Part shown: piece after piece, positions 1 through 7,938 of the stretch
How the letters are laid out: every line of letters starts with the position of its first letter
Position numbering within the stretch: the first letter of the stretch is position 1
NCBI GenBank assembly: GCA_001662425.1
Contig: BDDC01002611.1
Span: 1,200 to 11,679, forward strand
Reading direction: 5' to 3'
Length of the DNA stretch: 10,480 bases
DNA from: Chlamydomonas sphaeroides
Taxonomy: Eukaryota > Chlorophyta > Chlorophyceae > Chlamydomonadales > Chlamydomonadaceae
Notes under the pieces: generated by a model
Database searches by the model: none
Told to the model about the DNA's origin: nothing
The model's input: only the letters and a program-made list of their open reading frames with translations
Translations under genes and position numbers: made by a program

Positions 1-83
1 GGGGGGGTGGGCGCACGCGGCAGCCGGGGCTGGCGGGCGGCCGCTGCCACCAGGGTGTGCAGGCAGGGGGGCGCCGGCGGCAT

Positions 84-134
84 GTGGGTCGCCGGGGGCT
101 GTGGGTCGCCGGGGGCTGTGGGTCGCCGGGGCGA
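84..134. repeat. 17-bp tandem repeat, about three copies
   Basis: The unit gtgggtcgccgggggct starts at 84, 101 and 118, and the third copy is cut short and diverges. It lies just downstream of the APC6 exon 2 donor, so it sits in an intron or, if the acceptor after 148 is used, in a low-complexity coding insert. Confidence 0.85.
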
Positions 135-180
135 CATGGGCCCTGCGCTGCAAGGCAGGGCCCAAGGGCGGGACCCGCAC

Positions 181-699
181 CTCGAAGGCATGCGGCTCCT
201 GGCCCGTCTCGTCGTCGCCCAGCAGCGCGATGACCTCCTCCCACTCGCCCGCCTCCGCGAGGCAGCAGCCCGCGAGGTAGGTGAACTCGGCGCCCGTCTC
301 CAGGAGGCCCGAGTTGCGCAGGAGCGCGAGCGCGCGGTGGAACTGCCGCGCCGCGAAGTAGGCCTGCACGCGGGGGGAGGGGTTGCGGGGCGTGTCGCAC
401 GCGACCAAGGCCCTTGCAGCTGTGAGCGCGGCTGGCCCTGTCCGCTACGCCGCAGCGGATGCAGAGCCGACAGCGCACGCCAGCGGGCAGGCACGAAACA
501 GGGATGGCGGGAACGAGACAGGTAGGGGCTACTTCTCGGGGCCCCTCGTGTTGCGCACCTGTGCTAAGAGATACACATCGCCGGGCGAGCTGTTGCTGAA
601 CGTCACGAGCTTGTCAGCGTAGAAAATGGCAGAGGTAGTGAGATGCTTGTCGATGCAGTCCTGCGCTAGACCGCGCAGTCGCGAACACAGCGCCTCCAT
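181..699 (-). CDS. CDC16: Anaphase-promoting complex subunit 6 (CDC16), N-terminal part: complement(join(181..363, 559..699)), partial
   Basis: TPR scaffold subunit of the APC/C ubiquitin ligase, which marks cyclins and securin for degradation in mitosis. Two exons are seen. Exon 1 (559-699, 47 codons) begins MEALCSRLRGLAQDCIDKHL and continues with an FYADKLVTFSN segment and DVYLLAQ, the conserved start of APC6. Exon 2 (181-363, 61 codons) reads AYFAARQFHRALALLRNSG, then a TYLAGCCLAEAGEWEEVIALLG segment, which is TPR-like and typical of the family. The 195-nt intron runs GTGCGC to GTGCAG and keeps frame. The ATG at 699 has A at -3 and G at +4. After exon 2 a GTGCGG donor follows. An acceptor after 148 would open an in-frame stretch to the window edge (147..1, Pro/Ala-rich), but I cannot show that it is an exon. 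Most of the protein (usually over 500 aa) lies outside the window. The family call rests on remembered motifs, not a search. Confidence 0.85.
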
Positions 700-1790
700 T
701 CTATCCGTAGCAGCGTTGCGGGGCGCCTAAGCGCTAAGGCGAGCAGGCAAGGCGCATGTCAGCCCGCAGCTGTCCGTTCTCGGTGTTTGCACAAGTCTCC
801 TTGCGGCTTCGCGTCCGCGGGTCAGCTGGCTGTCCCTTGTTGACAGTCAAGGTTGTCCTTCCTGTTCGCATTACAAGTTGTAAGCTGTAACGACACGTAC
901 CGGCACCAAAGAGGCACTCTCTTATCAGCACATGTGTCCTCCCGTTCCAGCTCTTCACCTGGTCACGGCAACCTATCTGTGTATGGTCCCCAACTGAGTC
1001 AGGCATGAGCCGTTCCATGCGCACTTTACATGCACCCGCAGGCCAGTGGGCGCTCTTACTTATGATACTGAGCCAGCCCACGTGGGGCCCACGGCATGAA
1101 TGCGGTCCGAACTGCAGCACTCCCCGTGGGTTACCCACCCACAGCGAGGCCCAACGTACATGGCGCCTGCCGCACTCCCGACGAGGCACCGTGCAAGCGC
1201 TTTGAGGCGTTGCACTCGCGAGCGAAGGGGCAAATAACGTAAAACGCCCGTCCACAGGGACACACAACCTCACACAATACAAGCGACGCTCAACACCTGT
1301 GCTCTGTGCCGGTTGCCCTAGCGGTCTGCCGCGGGCCGGAGGCCCTTAAGCACGACAAGCCCTGGCACGACAGCTCCCGCCGCACAAAAGCCTGCGGCTG
1401 CGAGCGAGCCAAAAATCCAACAGTTCTCCAGCGCCCTGGCCGCCGCGCGCGCGGTGGGAGTGCGCCGAGCGCTCGCGCAACGTACAAACGCAGCGGCGCG
1501 CGCGGCGGGGCACTGGGCTGACCCGCCGCCCTCCCGCGCGGCCGCCGGCCCACGCCTGGCCGGCTGGCCGCCCGCAACGCCCTGCCGCCCCCGCTTCTGC
1601 CGTACTGCCATCCGCCCCTGTCCTAACGGGCACTGAACTTCACGCGTCCGGCTCCTACCCCTATCCCATGTTCGCAAAAGCCCTGCACCCCAGCCAGCCC
1701 GGGCGCCGCTCCCGCAGCCCCGGGCCCCGGCCGTCCGCCTCTAAGGCCGCATCTGCGCTGCTGCCACTGGCCGCTGCACGCTCGCACCGC
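700..1790. other. Intergenic region: APC6 promoter/5' UTR and probable THF1 3' UTR
   Basis: No convincing coding sequence lies in these 1091 bases. Open frames of up to 182 codons exist on both strands but overlap one another and show no recognisable motif. Both flanking genes run leftward, so the right part should carry the THF1 3' UTR and the left part the APC6 promoter. Minus-strand TGTAA signals are at 1026-1030 and 871-875. The 1300-1640 part is especially GC-rich. Confidence 0.6.
871..890. terminator. Candidate poly(A) signal cluster, TTACA / TGTAA on both strands
   Basis: TTACA at 871-875 (TGTAA on the minus strand) is followed three bases later by TGTAA at 879-883 and again at 886-890. 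TGTAA is the usual green-algal poly(A) signal. If the minus-strand copy ends the THF1 transcript, the 3' UTR is about 915 nt and APC6 begins about 170 nt further on. A second minus-strand copy at 1026-1030 would give about 760 nt. Which of the two is used cannot be told from the sequence. Confidence 0.4.
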
Positions 1791-3719
1791 TTACGCCTGA
1801 ACCTCGGCGGGCTTGCCCTCGGCCTTGGCGGCCTTGGCGGCCTCGCGCTCGGCCTGCTTCCGCTTCTCGCGCTCCACGAACTCGCGCATCATCTCCTTGG
1901 CGGCCGCCAGCTTGGACAGCACGCCCTGGAGGAGAGGGAGGAATGGGGCACAAAGGGAGGGCAGGATGAGTCACGGGAAAGAGGTGAGAGCTTCAGGCGA
2001 GCCGCTGCTTGCCTAGCCGGTGCGGGGCTGTCTGCACGGAGGGCGCCGCCAGCGGCTGCTTTCGCCATACTGAGGTAGCGCGACGGCGGAGTGAGCCCTT
2101 CGCGGCTGCCTACTCGCAAACGGATTCGTGCACGCGACGATCACACGCCACCAGCCGGCTAGCGTTGGGGTGCCGAAACATCCGACCCCATCGTCGCACA
2201 CTCTCCGTTTTCCTCCGTCGCGCATTTGATTCGCACGCATCCCCTCGGGAAGGCAGCCTTCGAGGTCCTGACAGTCCCTTGGCGCTGAAGCCAACAATTC
2301 CAACTGACCACTCACAGCCGCTCAACCGCACTTCGCTCCCCCAAACTCCCTCCCCCTCCCCCTCCCCCTCCCCTTCCCCTCCGCCCACCTTGTACATCAT
2401 GAGGTCGCGGTTGACGGCCTCCGGCTTGATGCCCGCCGCCTTGATGAGGCGCTCCAGCGCCGCCGGCTCCTTGGCACCCGTCAGCTCCAGCAGCCGGAAC
2501 AGGCCGATGGCCACAAACTTGTTGTAGGCAAAGGTGCCCGCGGCGGACGAGGCGGCGATGGCGGCAATGGCCTTCTGCGGGGCCGGAAGGAACGGGGCAG
2601 GGAAGGGAGGAAGGGGGTGGTAAGGCGACGCGGCGAGGACGGTCTCGAGGCCCGGTGAACGCTTGCGCCGTGACAGCAAAGCGGCGTAAAGCTAGGACCG
2701 GGCTGCCAAATGTGGCCGCGCACCTGCACCGCAGTAGCACCGGCGCTGGACCGGCGTGCGTGTGCCTCGTCTTGCGGAGGGCCCTCCGCATTCTACGTGT
2801 CACGTTTCCCCCTCGCGCTGGCGCACTTCCTGCCGCCCGCTTCCATCACGTATCAAGCAGACCAGTTCCCCACGCATCGCCCTGTCGGCCCCGCAGCCCC
2901 GCTGTACAATGCGGACAAGCGCGCTGACCAGAGTAGACACCTACGCCCTGCGGCCCACCCAAACCCCGACCCCCCGCGCCCTTTCCCACCTGCACGTCGT
3001 TGCCGCTGGCGTCAGGCGAGAGCGAGTCTGGCCCCGACAGGCCGGTGGCGGCCTGCTCGATGCGGCTGGCGTCCCGGCGGTACTGCTCGGGGTCCTCGCC
3101 CAGCGACTGAACGTACGAGTTGAAGATGGCAGCGCGCTCCGCCTCCGGCAGGCTCTCCATAATCTGCTCGTACACGCTCACGAAGCCCAGCGCGAAGATC
3201 TAATGGGGGAGCGGGCAGAGGGGAGGAGTGAGGAGGGTGAGCTGCGGGGGAGAGCTCGTGGGAGGGTAGAGGGCTTTGGCTGCATGCGCTGCGGCATGGC
3301 GCGCAGACCTCGCCCCGCGCACCTCATTGTAGTTGTAGTTCTTGCTGTAGCGCATGAAGTGCTGCTGGACCAGCAGCTCGTTCAGGACAGTGGCGTAAAT
3401 GCTGGCGATCGGCTTCGTGTAACCCTGGAGAAACTTGGCCTTGGTCTCCGCGACCGTCGGGGGCTTGAACGTCGCTGTGAAGGGGATTAGACGCGTCAGG
3501 GCAGCGATCGGGCCCGGCGAGCTGCGCGAAGGCACTCACCAGCCAGGACAGGCGCGACCAGCACTCGCCGAGCGACGGAGACCCGAGCTGGCGCGGGCTT
3601 GGCCCTGCAAGGCAAACATGGCGTTCAGCGCAGCCCAGATCGGACAGGCGCATTTGCAACTGTATGCACCTGGGCGAGAGGGCCTGGACACCCGAGCGGC
3701 GCTGCATAGACGCGAGCAT
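1791..3719 (-). CDS. THF1: Thylakoid formation 1 (THF1/PSB29), chloroplast: complement(join(1791..1925, 2389..2574, 2990..3199, 3323..3474, 3540..3604, 3670..3719))
   Basis: THF1/Psb29 is a plastid protein of plants, algae and cyanobacteria needed for thylakoid biogenesis, photosystem II dynamics and stability of the thylakoid FtsH protease. Six exons total 798 nt (265 aa plus TAA) and every junction is GT-AG and in phase. Residues 1 to about 38 form a transit peptide (MLASMQRRSGV start, rich in Arg/Ala/Ser/Val, no acidic residues). Family motifs follow: KPPTVAETKAKFL (about 42-54), KPIASIYATVLNELLVQQHF (59-78), IFALGFVSVYEQIM (90-103), EDPEQYRRDA (124-133), NKFVAIGLFRLLELTG (177-192), NRDLMMYK (214-221), then LSKLAAAKEMMREFVEREK (224-242), a charged C-terminal helix. 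Length matches plant THF1 precursors. Exons 1-3 are separated by two introns of only 65 nt. The start at 3719 has A at -3. The transcript diverges from the small thylakoid gene at 4703. Confidence 0.96.
2352..2379 (-). repeat. G-run array just inside the 5' splice site of THF1 intron 5
   Basis: On the transcript (minus) strand five runs of 4-5 G separated by one or two A begin at intron base 10, directly after the donor at 2388. This meets the pattern for an intramolecular G-quadruplex in the pre-mRNA. Confidence 0.8.
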
Positions 3720-4702
3720 GGTCGCGAGATTGGGTTCCTTGCGAGGTGAGTGGGCTCGACTTGTGCTGGTGTGCGAGTGTCTGGTGCGCAAGAATGTATG
3801 TGAGTTGGTGTTGCCGGGGCTATGGGGACCTCGGCCCAATGCAAGCGACATTGTGACGCCGGATGGACGTGTGGTTGCGTTGGACGTGGCCCTGCGCCGG
3901 GTGCATCGAACAGGCCTGACCAAACAGCATCAATCGCAATATAAGAAGAGGCAGCGCGCTGGCTGGCTGGGTCGCTGGCGCCAGACGCTCGGTCGACCTC
4001 GGTGTGTGGCCCACGCGTGCCTCACCATACCCAGCCACACTGAGAGCGCGGCGAGACTCCCGTGCGCACCCCACCAGCGCTTTCCTAAGCACAAGACCCG
4101 ATAACCTCAGGGAGGTTGGAACGGCCAGCGGGGGACGCCGTGGGACGCGCACACCGTTGCGGGGTGGTCGGCGCGTGGTCGCTGGGCCCGGAAACCGCGC
4201 CGGTTTTCGTTGGCAAAGCCCCTTTGCTCGCGCCAGTTCCGATCGCTCATGATGGCCATCCGTGCCATGCGTCAAGCCCTGAAGGCTGGAAGCGGAAACG
4301 CTGCCTTGTGCAACGGTGCCTGCCGGGGATGCGCATGTGTAGTGGCGCCATGTCCAGCACAAGGGCTGTCTTCATAGCCCCGGGGCAAGGAAGATAGATC
4401 TACTTTCAGTGGCGGCGTCGCAACCTGTTGAACTAAGGTCCTCTCATCATATAAGTATGGGGGCGGGGGGGGAAGCAGCACCGGGTGCGTGTCGCGCCGA
4501 CCCTTGGGCCCTCGACTTGGGACCGTGGCGTACATCACTCTGGGTCGAGCGTCAATTGCGATTTCCATCCACCGTGCATCTCACTTGCCGCGATTCACCT
4601 TGCGACCCGCAAACGTCGCGAACTTGCAGCTGCGGAACGCCGAAACACCGCTGACAGCGAGATCAACGCCGATCCAAGCCTAACGTCGCTCAGTTATCAA
4701 CG
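3720..4702. promoter_or_regulatory. Divergent promoter region between THF1 and the small thylakoid protein gene
   Basis: These 983 bases separate two start codons that face away from each other, so both promoters must lie here. A TATA-like element, TATAAGTA, is at 4450-4457 on the plus strand, about 250 bases before the ATG at 4703, followed by a G-run. Another TATAAG lies near 3940 but is far from either start in a useful orientation. Open frames on both strands show no family motifs. I see no tRNA or other RNA gene. Confidence 0.55.
4450..4457 (+). promoter_or_regulatory. TATA-like element for the gene at 4703
   Basis: TATAAGTA stands in a short AT-rich break in GC-rich DNA. A start site about 30 bases on would give a 5' UTR near 220 nt. 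There is no other support. Confidence 0.3.
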
Positions 4703-6220
4703 ATGGATCTGTGCATGAAGCGATCGGGCATCGCGGCGGGCCGCTCCGCTCGCGCAACCCACATGCGCGCGGCGCTGCCTGCTCGCCGGTTCGCTGTCGC
4801 GGCACGCGCCCAGCTGCTTGACGCACCCGCCGAGTGCCCAGAGCGCGTCAGCGGTGCGTCGGGACTTGCAAGCTGGGTCGGGTGCCTGCCGTCTGACATC
4901 GCTGCGTGACCCCGGTCGCCAGACATGCCCCGCTCTGGCTATGTGCGCCTCCGCCGATGACCGGCACGGCCCCCACCATGGCCCACCGTCCTGCGTGTCC
5001 CACCTGCCCCGCTGCGCGGCCCCAGGCTTCGCTGCCCTGTCCGCCCTGACCTCGCTGGCGCTGGCGGCGCCCGCGGCCCGCGCCGAGGAGGCCGCCGTCG
5101 CGGCTGCGGAGGCCACCGCCACGGCTGCCGAGGCCGCCGCCAGTGGCAGCTTCGGCCCGGCGGAGATTGCGCTGCTGCTGACCCCCATCGGGCTGTACGC
5201 CGCATTCAACGTGTACCGCGGTGAGGCGGCGCCCCGGGCAGGGGGGCCCAGCGCCCTAGGAAGAGACAGCGGGGGCTGGGGCCTGCAGCAGCAGGGCCTG
5301 ACGGCAGGGGACAGCGCCATAGCGCGGCATAGCGCGGCATGGCCTCGGGGGGGGGGGGCGCCTGCTCCCTTATCCTGCCCCACCCGGGTGCACCTGCGGC
5401 ACCTGCGCCGGGTTGCTTAGACCCCGCCACCCCCGGTGCCACCGGCGCCCCTGCGGCCGCTCCGTGAAGCCCGCGGCCCCGCCCCGGCCGGCCCCCTGCC
5501 GGCCGGCCCCCCGCCGCCTCCCTGCCGCCTGCTGCAGACAAGTACAACCCCAAGGCCAGCTACCTGGTGAGAGCGCCACCAGCCCTCAGACTCCGTGTGG
5601 ATTGTCGACACCGCAACGGTGCAACTTGGTCGACTACAACGGCGTAGATACGAGGGTTGAGCCCGACTAGCTTACGGGGTGCAGCGGGGTGGGAAAGGCC
5701 GTGTCGGCCCATCGGTGAAGGGCGAGATAGGGGTAGGCTTGAGGGGAGGGGACTCTGCGGGCGGCGGCGCCTGGGTCCAGGGGTCCACGGGCGGCGTATG
5801 CGCGCAGGGGGGCCCCTGTGCCGCCCCCTCCGACCCACGCTCCATCCCCTCCCGCCCTCCCCTCCCCTCCCCGCCCCTCTCCGCCCCTCCGCCGCCAGGA
5901 CTTTATCTACATTCTGGTGTTCCTGGCCATCGTAGCCAACCTGGTGAGCCCGCGGGGCGGGGGCGGCGGGCTGCGGGAGGGGCGGCGGGCTGCAGGCGCC
6001 GTGTGAGCGAGCGTGCTCGAGCTCTGTTGTCGACAGCGGCCGCCGGCGGGCCGCAGCCTGAAGCACGGTGGCCACCGTGGCCCCCCCACCCCCCAACCCA
6101 ACCCACAGGTGTGTATCGTGGCCATACTCCCCCACTGCCTTGCATCCCACTGCCCCTTCCTCTTCCCCCGCCCCCCGCCTGCAGGTGTCCATCGTGGCCT
6201 TCAAGACGCGCTTCTTCTGA
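4703..6220 (+). CDS. Predicted small two-helix thylakoid membrane protein, family not recognised: join(4703..4853, 5026..5220, 5538..5566, 5899..5943, 6185..6220)
   Basis: Function unknown to me. Five exons join in phase into 151 aa. Residues 1 to about 48 are Arg/Ala-rich with few acidic residues before 40, like a chloroplast transit peptide (ALPARRFAVAARAQ at 24-37). Residues 52-70 (FAALSALTSLALAAPAARA, then EE) look like a lumen-targeting signal ending in the cleavage motif ARA, so the N-terminus of the mature protein (about 81 aa) would lie in the lumen. An Ala/Glu-rich stretch (71-92) precedes membrane segment 1 (about 95-113, AEIALLLTPIGLYAAFNV), a loop with R115, K117 and K121, then membrane segment 2 (about 125-147, DFIYILVFLAIVANL plus VSIVAF) and the end KTRFF. 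Size and layout resemble low-molecular-weight photosystem or cytochrome b6f subunits, but I cannot match it to PsbW, PsbX, PsbY, PetM or PetN. Exons 2-5 are firm. The exon 1 donor (G, then GTGCGT) is the least certain point, and Met5 or Met21 could be the true start. Exon 3 has only 29 nt. Confidence 0.75.
5320..5341. repeat. 11-bp direct repeat, two copies, beside a G homopolymer
   Basis: The unit catagcgcggc/catagcgcgg occurs twice in tandem in intron 2 of the small thylakoid gene, followed shortly by a long G run near 5347-5358. Confidence 0.6.
6105..6199 (+). repeat. Duplicated 3' splice site and exon start, 76 bases apart
   Basis: The bases aggtgtgtatcgtggcc at 6107-6123 and aggtgtccatcgtggcc at 6183-6199 differ at two positions. 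The second is the start of the last exon (VSIVAF). The first is also preceded by a pyrimidine-rich tract and CAG, and would read VCIVAI in the same frame. Confidence 0.7.
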
Positions 6221-6706
6221 GCGGCGGCGGCGGCGGCAGAGGCGGATGGGGCTGCTTGCACTGCGGTGGTGTTGGGGGGCGGCGTGGGGTGGCGTGGCGG
6301 GAGGCCAAGGAAAGGGTCACCTAGGGAGGGGGACGTTTGGGCGAAACTTAAGGGTGAACCTGCGCACGGCGCTGAGATCACACTGTGGGGATGTCAGAGC
6401 CAGGGGAGAGCCCCTGGCCAGAGCCTGATCGTAATGGGACATGCCGAGCCCGTCAAGGCTCGTGCGGGGGGCGGGGGGGAGGCCGGACCTGGTGTGTGCG
6501 GCGTGTGTGGGGGTGGGGGCGGCTGCACGTTGGCGGTTGCCCCGTGGCGGCGATCGAGGGCGGCCGGGAGGCGGAGATCTGCGGGACGGGCGCTGGGGCT
6601 CTAGGCCCGGTTGGTCGCGGCGACTGCCAAGACCTGCGACTGCGCACATGTGGAGCATGGTGGGGCTGCCCGGGGCGCCGGGTGAGGAGGACTGAGGAGG
6701 GGGCGC

Positions 6707-6711
6707 TGTAA
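6707..6711 (+). terminator. Candidate poly(A) signal TGTAA for the small thylakoid gene
   Basis: TGTAA is the usual green-algal poly(A) signal, and this is the first clear plus-strand copy after the stop at 6220. It implies a 3' UTR of about 500 nt. Confidence 0.55.
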
Positions 6712-7140
6712 CCAAGGGCAGAGCCAGGATCAGAGCCTGGCACAACCGCCCCCCCCCCGTGCACTGGAACGGGTACGCAGGGCGACTGCGCTCCGGGCGA
6801 GGGCGAGGGCGGGGTGGGCGGCCGGGGACCTGCATCGCCGCGTGGCCCCACCGCCTGCAGCCCTGCACCCAGGGGGGTGGGCACAAACACGCGCCCGCGG
6901 CCCGGCCCCCGGCCCCGTTGCCCCCACGAGCCCCCTGGCAGCAGGGCCCCCGCTGCACCGGGCCGCGTGCGGCGGCCCCTTCCGCAACGCCGCTGCCCAG
7001 GGCGCCGCCGGCGACCGAAGTATTCCGCGCATTGCTCGGTTGATGACTCCAGCGCTACCACAGGCCAGGCGCGGCGACCCGCAGCACCGCCCGGCCTGCG
7101 CCCGCGAGGGGCCGGAGCTGCCGAAGCCGTGGGCCCAGGG

Positions 7141-7203
7141 CCCGCGCGAGACCAGGCCCCGCGCGAGACCAGGCCCCGCGCGAGACCAGGCCCCGCGCGA
7201 GAC
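7141..7203. repeat. 17-bp tandem repeat, nearly four copies
   Basis: The core gcgcgagaccaggcccc starts at 7144, 7161 and 7178, with a partial copy at 7195 that runs into gacgtcac. Copies are identical, which suggests a recent expansion. It lies in the convergent intergenic region. Confidence 0.9.
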
Positions 7204-7769
7204 GTCACACATCGCTGTTGCAGTGTTCCGCAACCACCCCGCCTCCCCACCTCCAGGACCATCCCGCCTCCCCGCCACAATTCCCCTGCCAGCGCCAACT
7301 GCGGCCCTGCTCACACCACGAGCAAGCCCCAGCCCCCGACCCCGCTCCAGCTCAAGCTCCTGCCTCAGCCCGGCCCCTGCCTAACCTCTGCCTACCCCAC
7401 CCCCCCGTGCCAGCCCGCACCGCACATCATGGCCCCCTCCCGGCCTCCATGGCCCCACAGTCGGGCAGCCTCCCTTGCAGCCGCCACAGTTCCGTCACTG
7501 CTCTCGCTCTCACATACCCCTCTCTCCAAGTCCCTCGCAGCCCTGCCGCGCGCCACTTGGGGGGTTTACGCACCGCAGCCCGCACCCGCACCCGCCCGCA
7601 CCCAACCAGCGGCAGCGGCCACAGCGCCCGCGCTCATGACCCCTCGTGCCACCAGCACAGCGCCCACACCACCCGCCAGCGGCTGCGCCAGCGCCTTCCT
7701 GCCAGCGGTCGGTCGCGCCTCAGCCGCAGCGGCGCCCGCAGCACACCTCGCGGCGGCGCGGCCCGCCGC

Positions 7770-7841
7770 CACGTGGGCCGCCACGTGGGCCCACACGTAG
7801 GCCGCCACGTGGGCCCCCACGTGGGCCCCCACGTGGGCCCC
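7770..7841. repeat. 12-bp G-box (CACGTG) tandem array, six units
   Basis: CACGTG occurs at 7770, 7782, 7806, 7818 and 7830, and the variant CACGTA at 7794, all exactly 12 bases apart. The unit is cacgtgggccnc. Every full copy also holds TGGGCC. The array starts about 100 bases beyond the DUF4336 stop codon, so it is probably in that gene's 3' UTR. Confidence 0.9.
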
Positions 7842-7938
7842 CGCAGGCCGCGCGCACCCACACACACACGCGACCCGCTTATTCGGCCACCAGGGCCTCG
7901 CCCCCGCCCCCACCCGACCCGACCGTCCGCCCTCGCGC

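Larger units (their letters stand above)
6221..7938. other. Convergent intergenic region, very GC-rich
   Basis: It lies between two genes whose 3' ends face each other. The left part to about 6725 is the likely 3' UTR of the small thylakoid gene. The rest should hold the DUF4336 3' UTR, though I see no minus-strand TGTAA. It contains two tandem repeats (7141-7203 and 7770-7841). The long open frames across it, up to 328 codons and rich in Pro/Ala/Arg, reflect base composition and show no domain. Confidence 0.6.

Noticed and set aside
734..1282. 182-codon minus-strand frame between APC6 and THF1
   Set aside because: No motif, and it would overlap the APC6 promoter and THF1 3' UTR; possible in principle but unsupported.
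3536..3844. THF1 start at the ATG near 3619 (MFALQGQARASSG frame)
   Set aside because: That frame does not join in phase to the KPPTVAETK exon. Using the internal TTGCAG acceptor and the upstream exon gives a continuous transit peptide.
3664..4104. 146-codon plus-strand frame antisense to THF1 exon 1
   Set aside because: No recognisable motif, and it overlaps the firm transit-peptide exon and the divergent promoter region.
3820..4362. 180-codon minus-strand frame upstream of THF1
   Set aside because: No family motif, composition-driven, and in the promoter region.
4818..5025. Plus-strand frame running into exon 2 of the small thylakoid gene as a single long exon
   Set aside because: The frame has no transit-peptide character before 5026, while splicing 4853 to 5026 gives a coherent targeting sequence in phase. 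I keep this as the weakest junction of that gene.
6814..7800. 328-codon plus-strand open frame, Pro/Ala/Arg-rich
   Set aside because: No family motif, codons follow base composition, it crosses two tandem repeats, and it lies in the 3' region between convergent genes.
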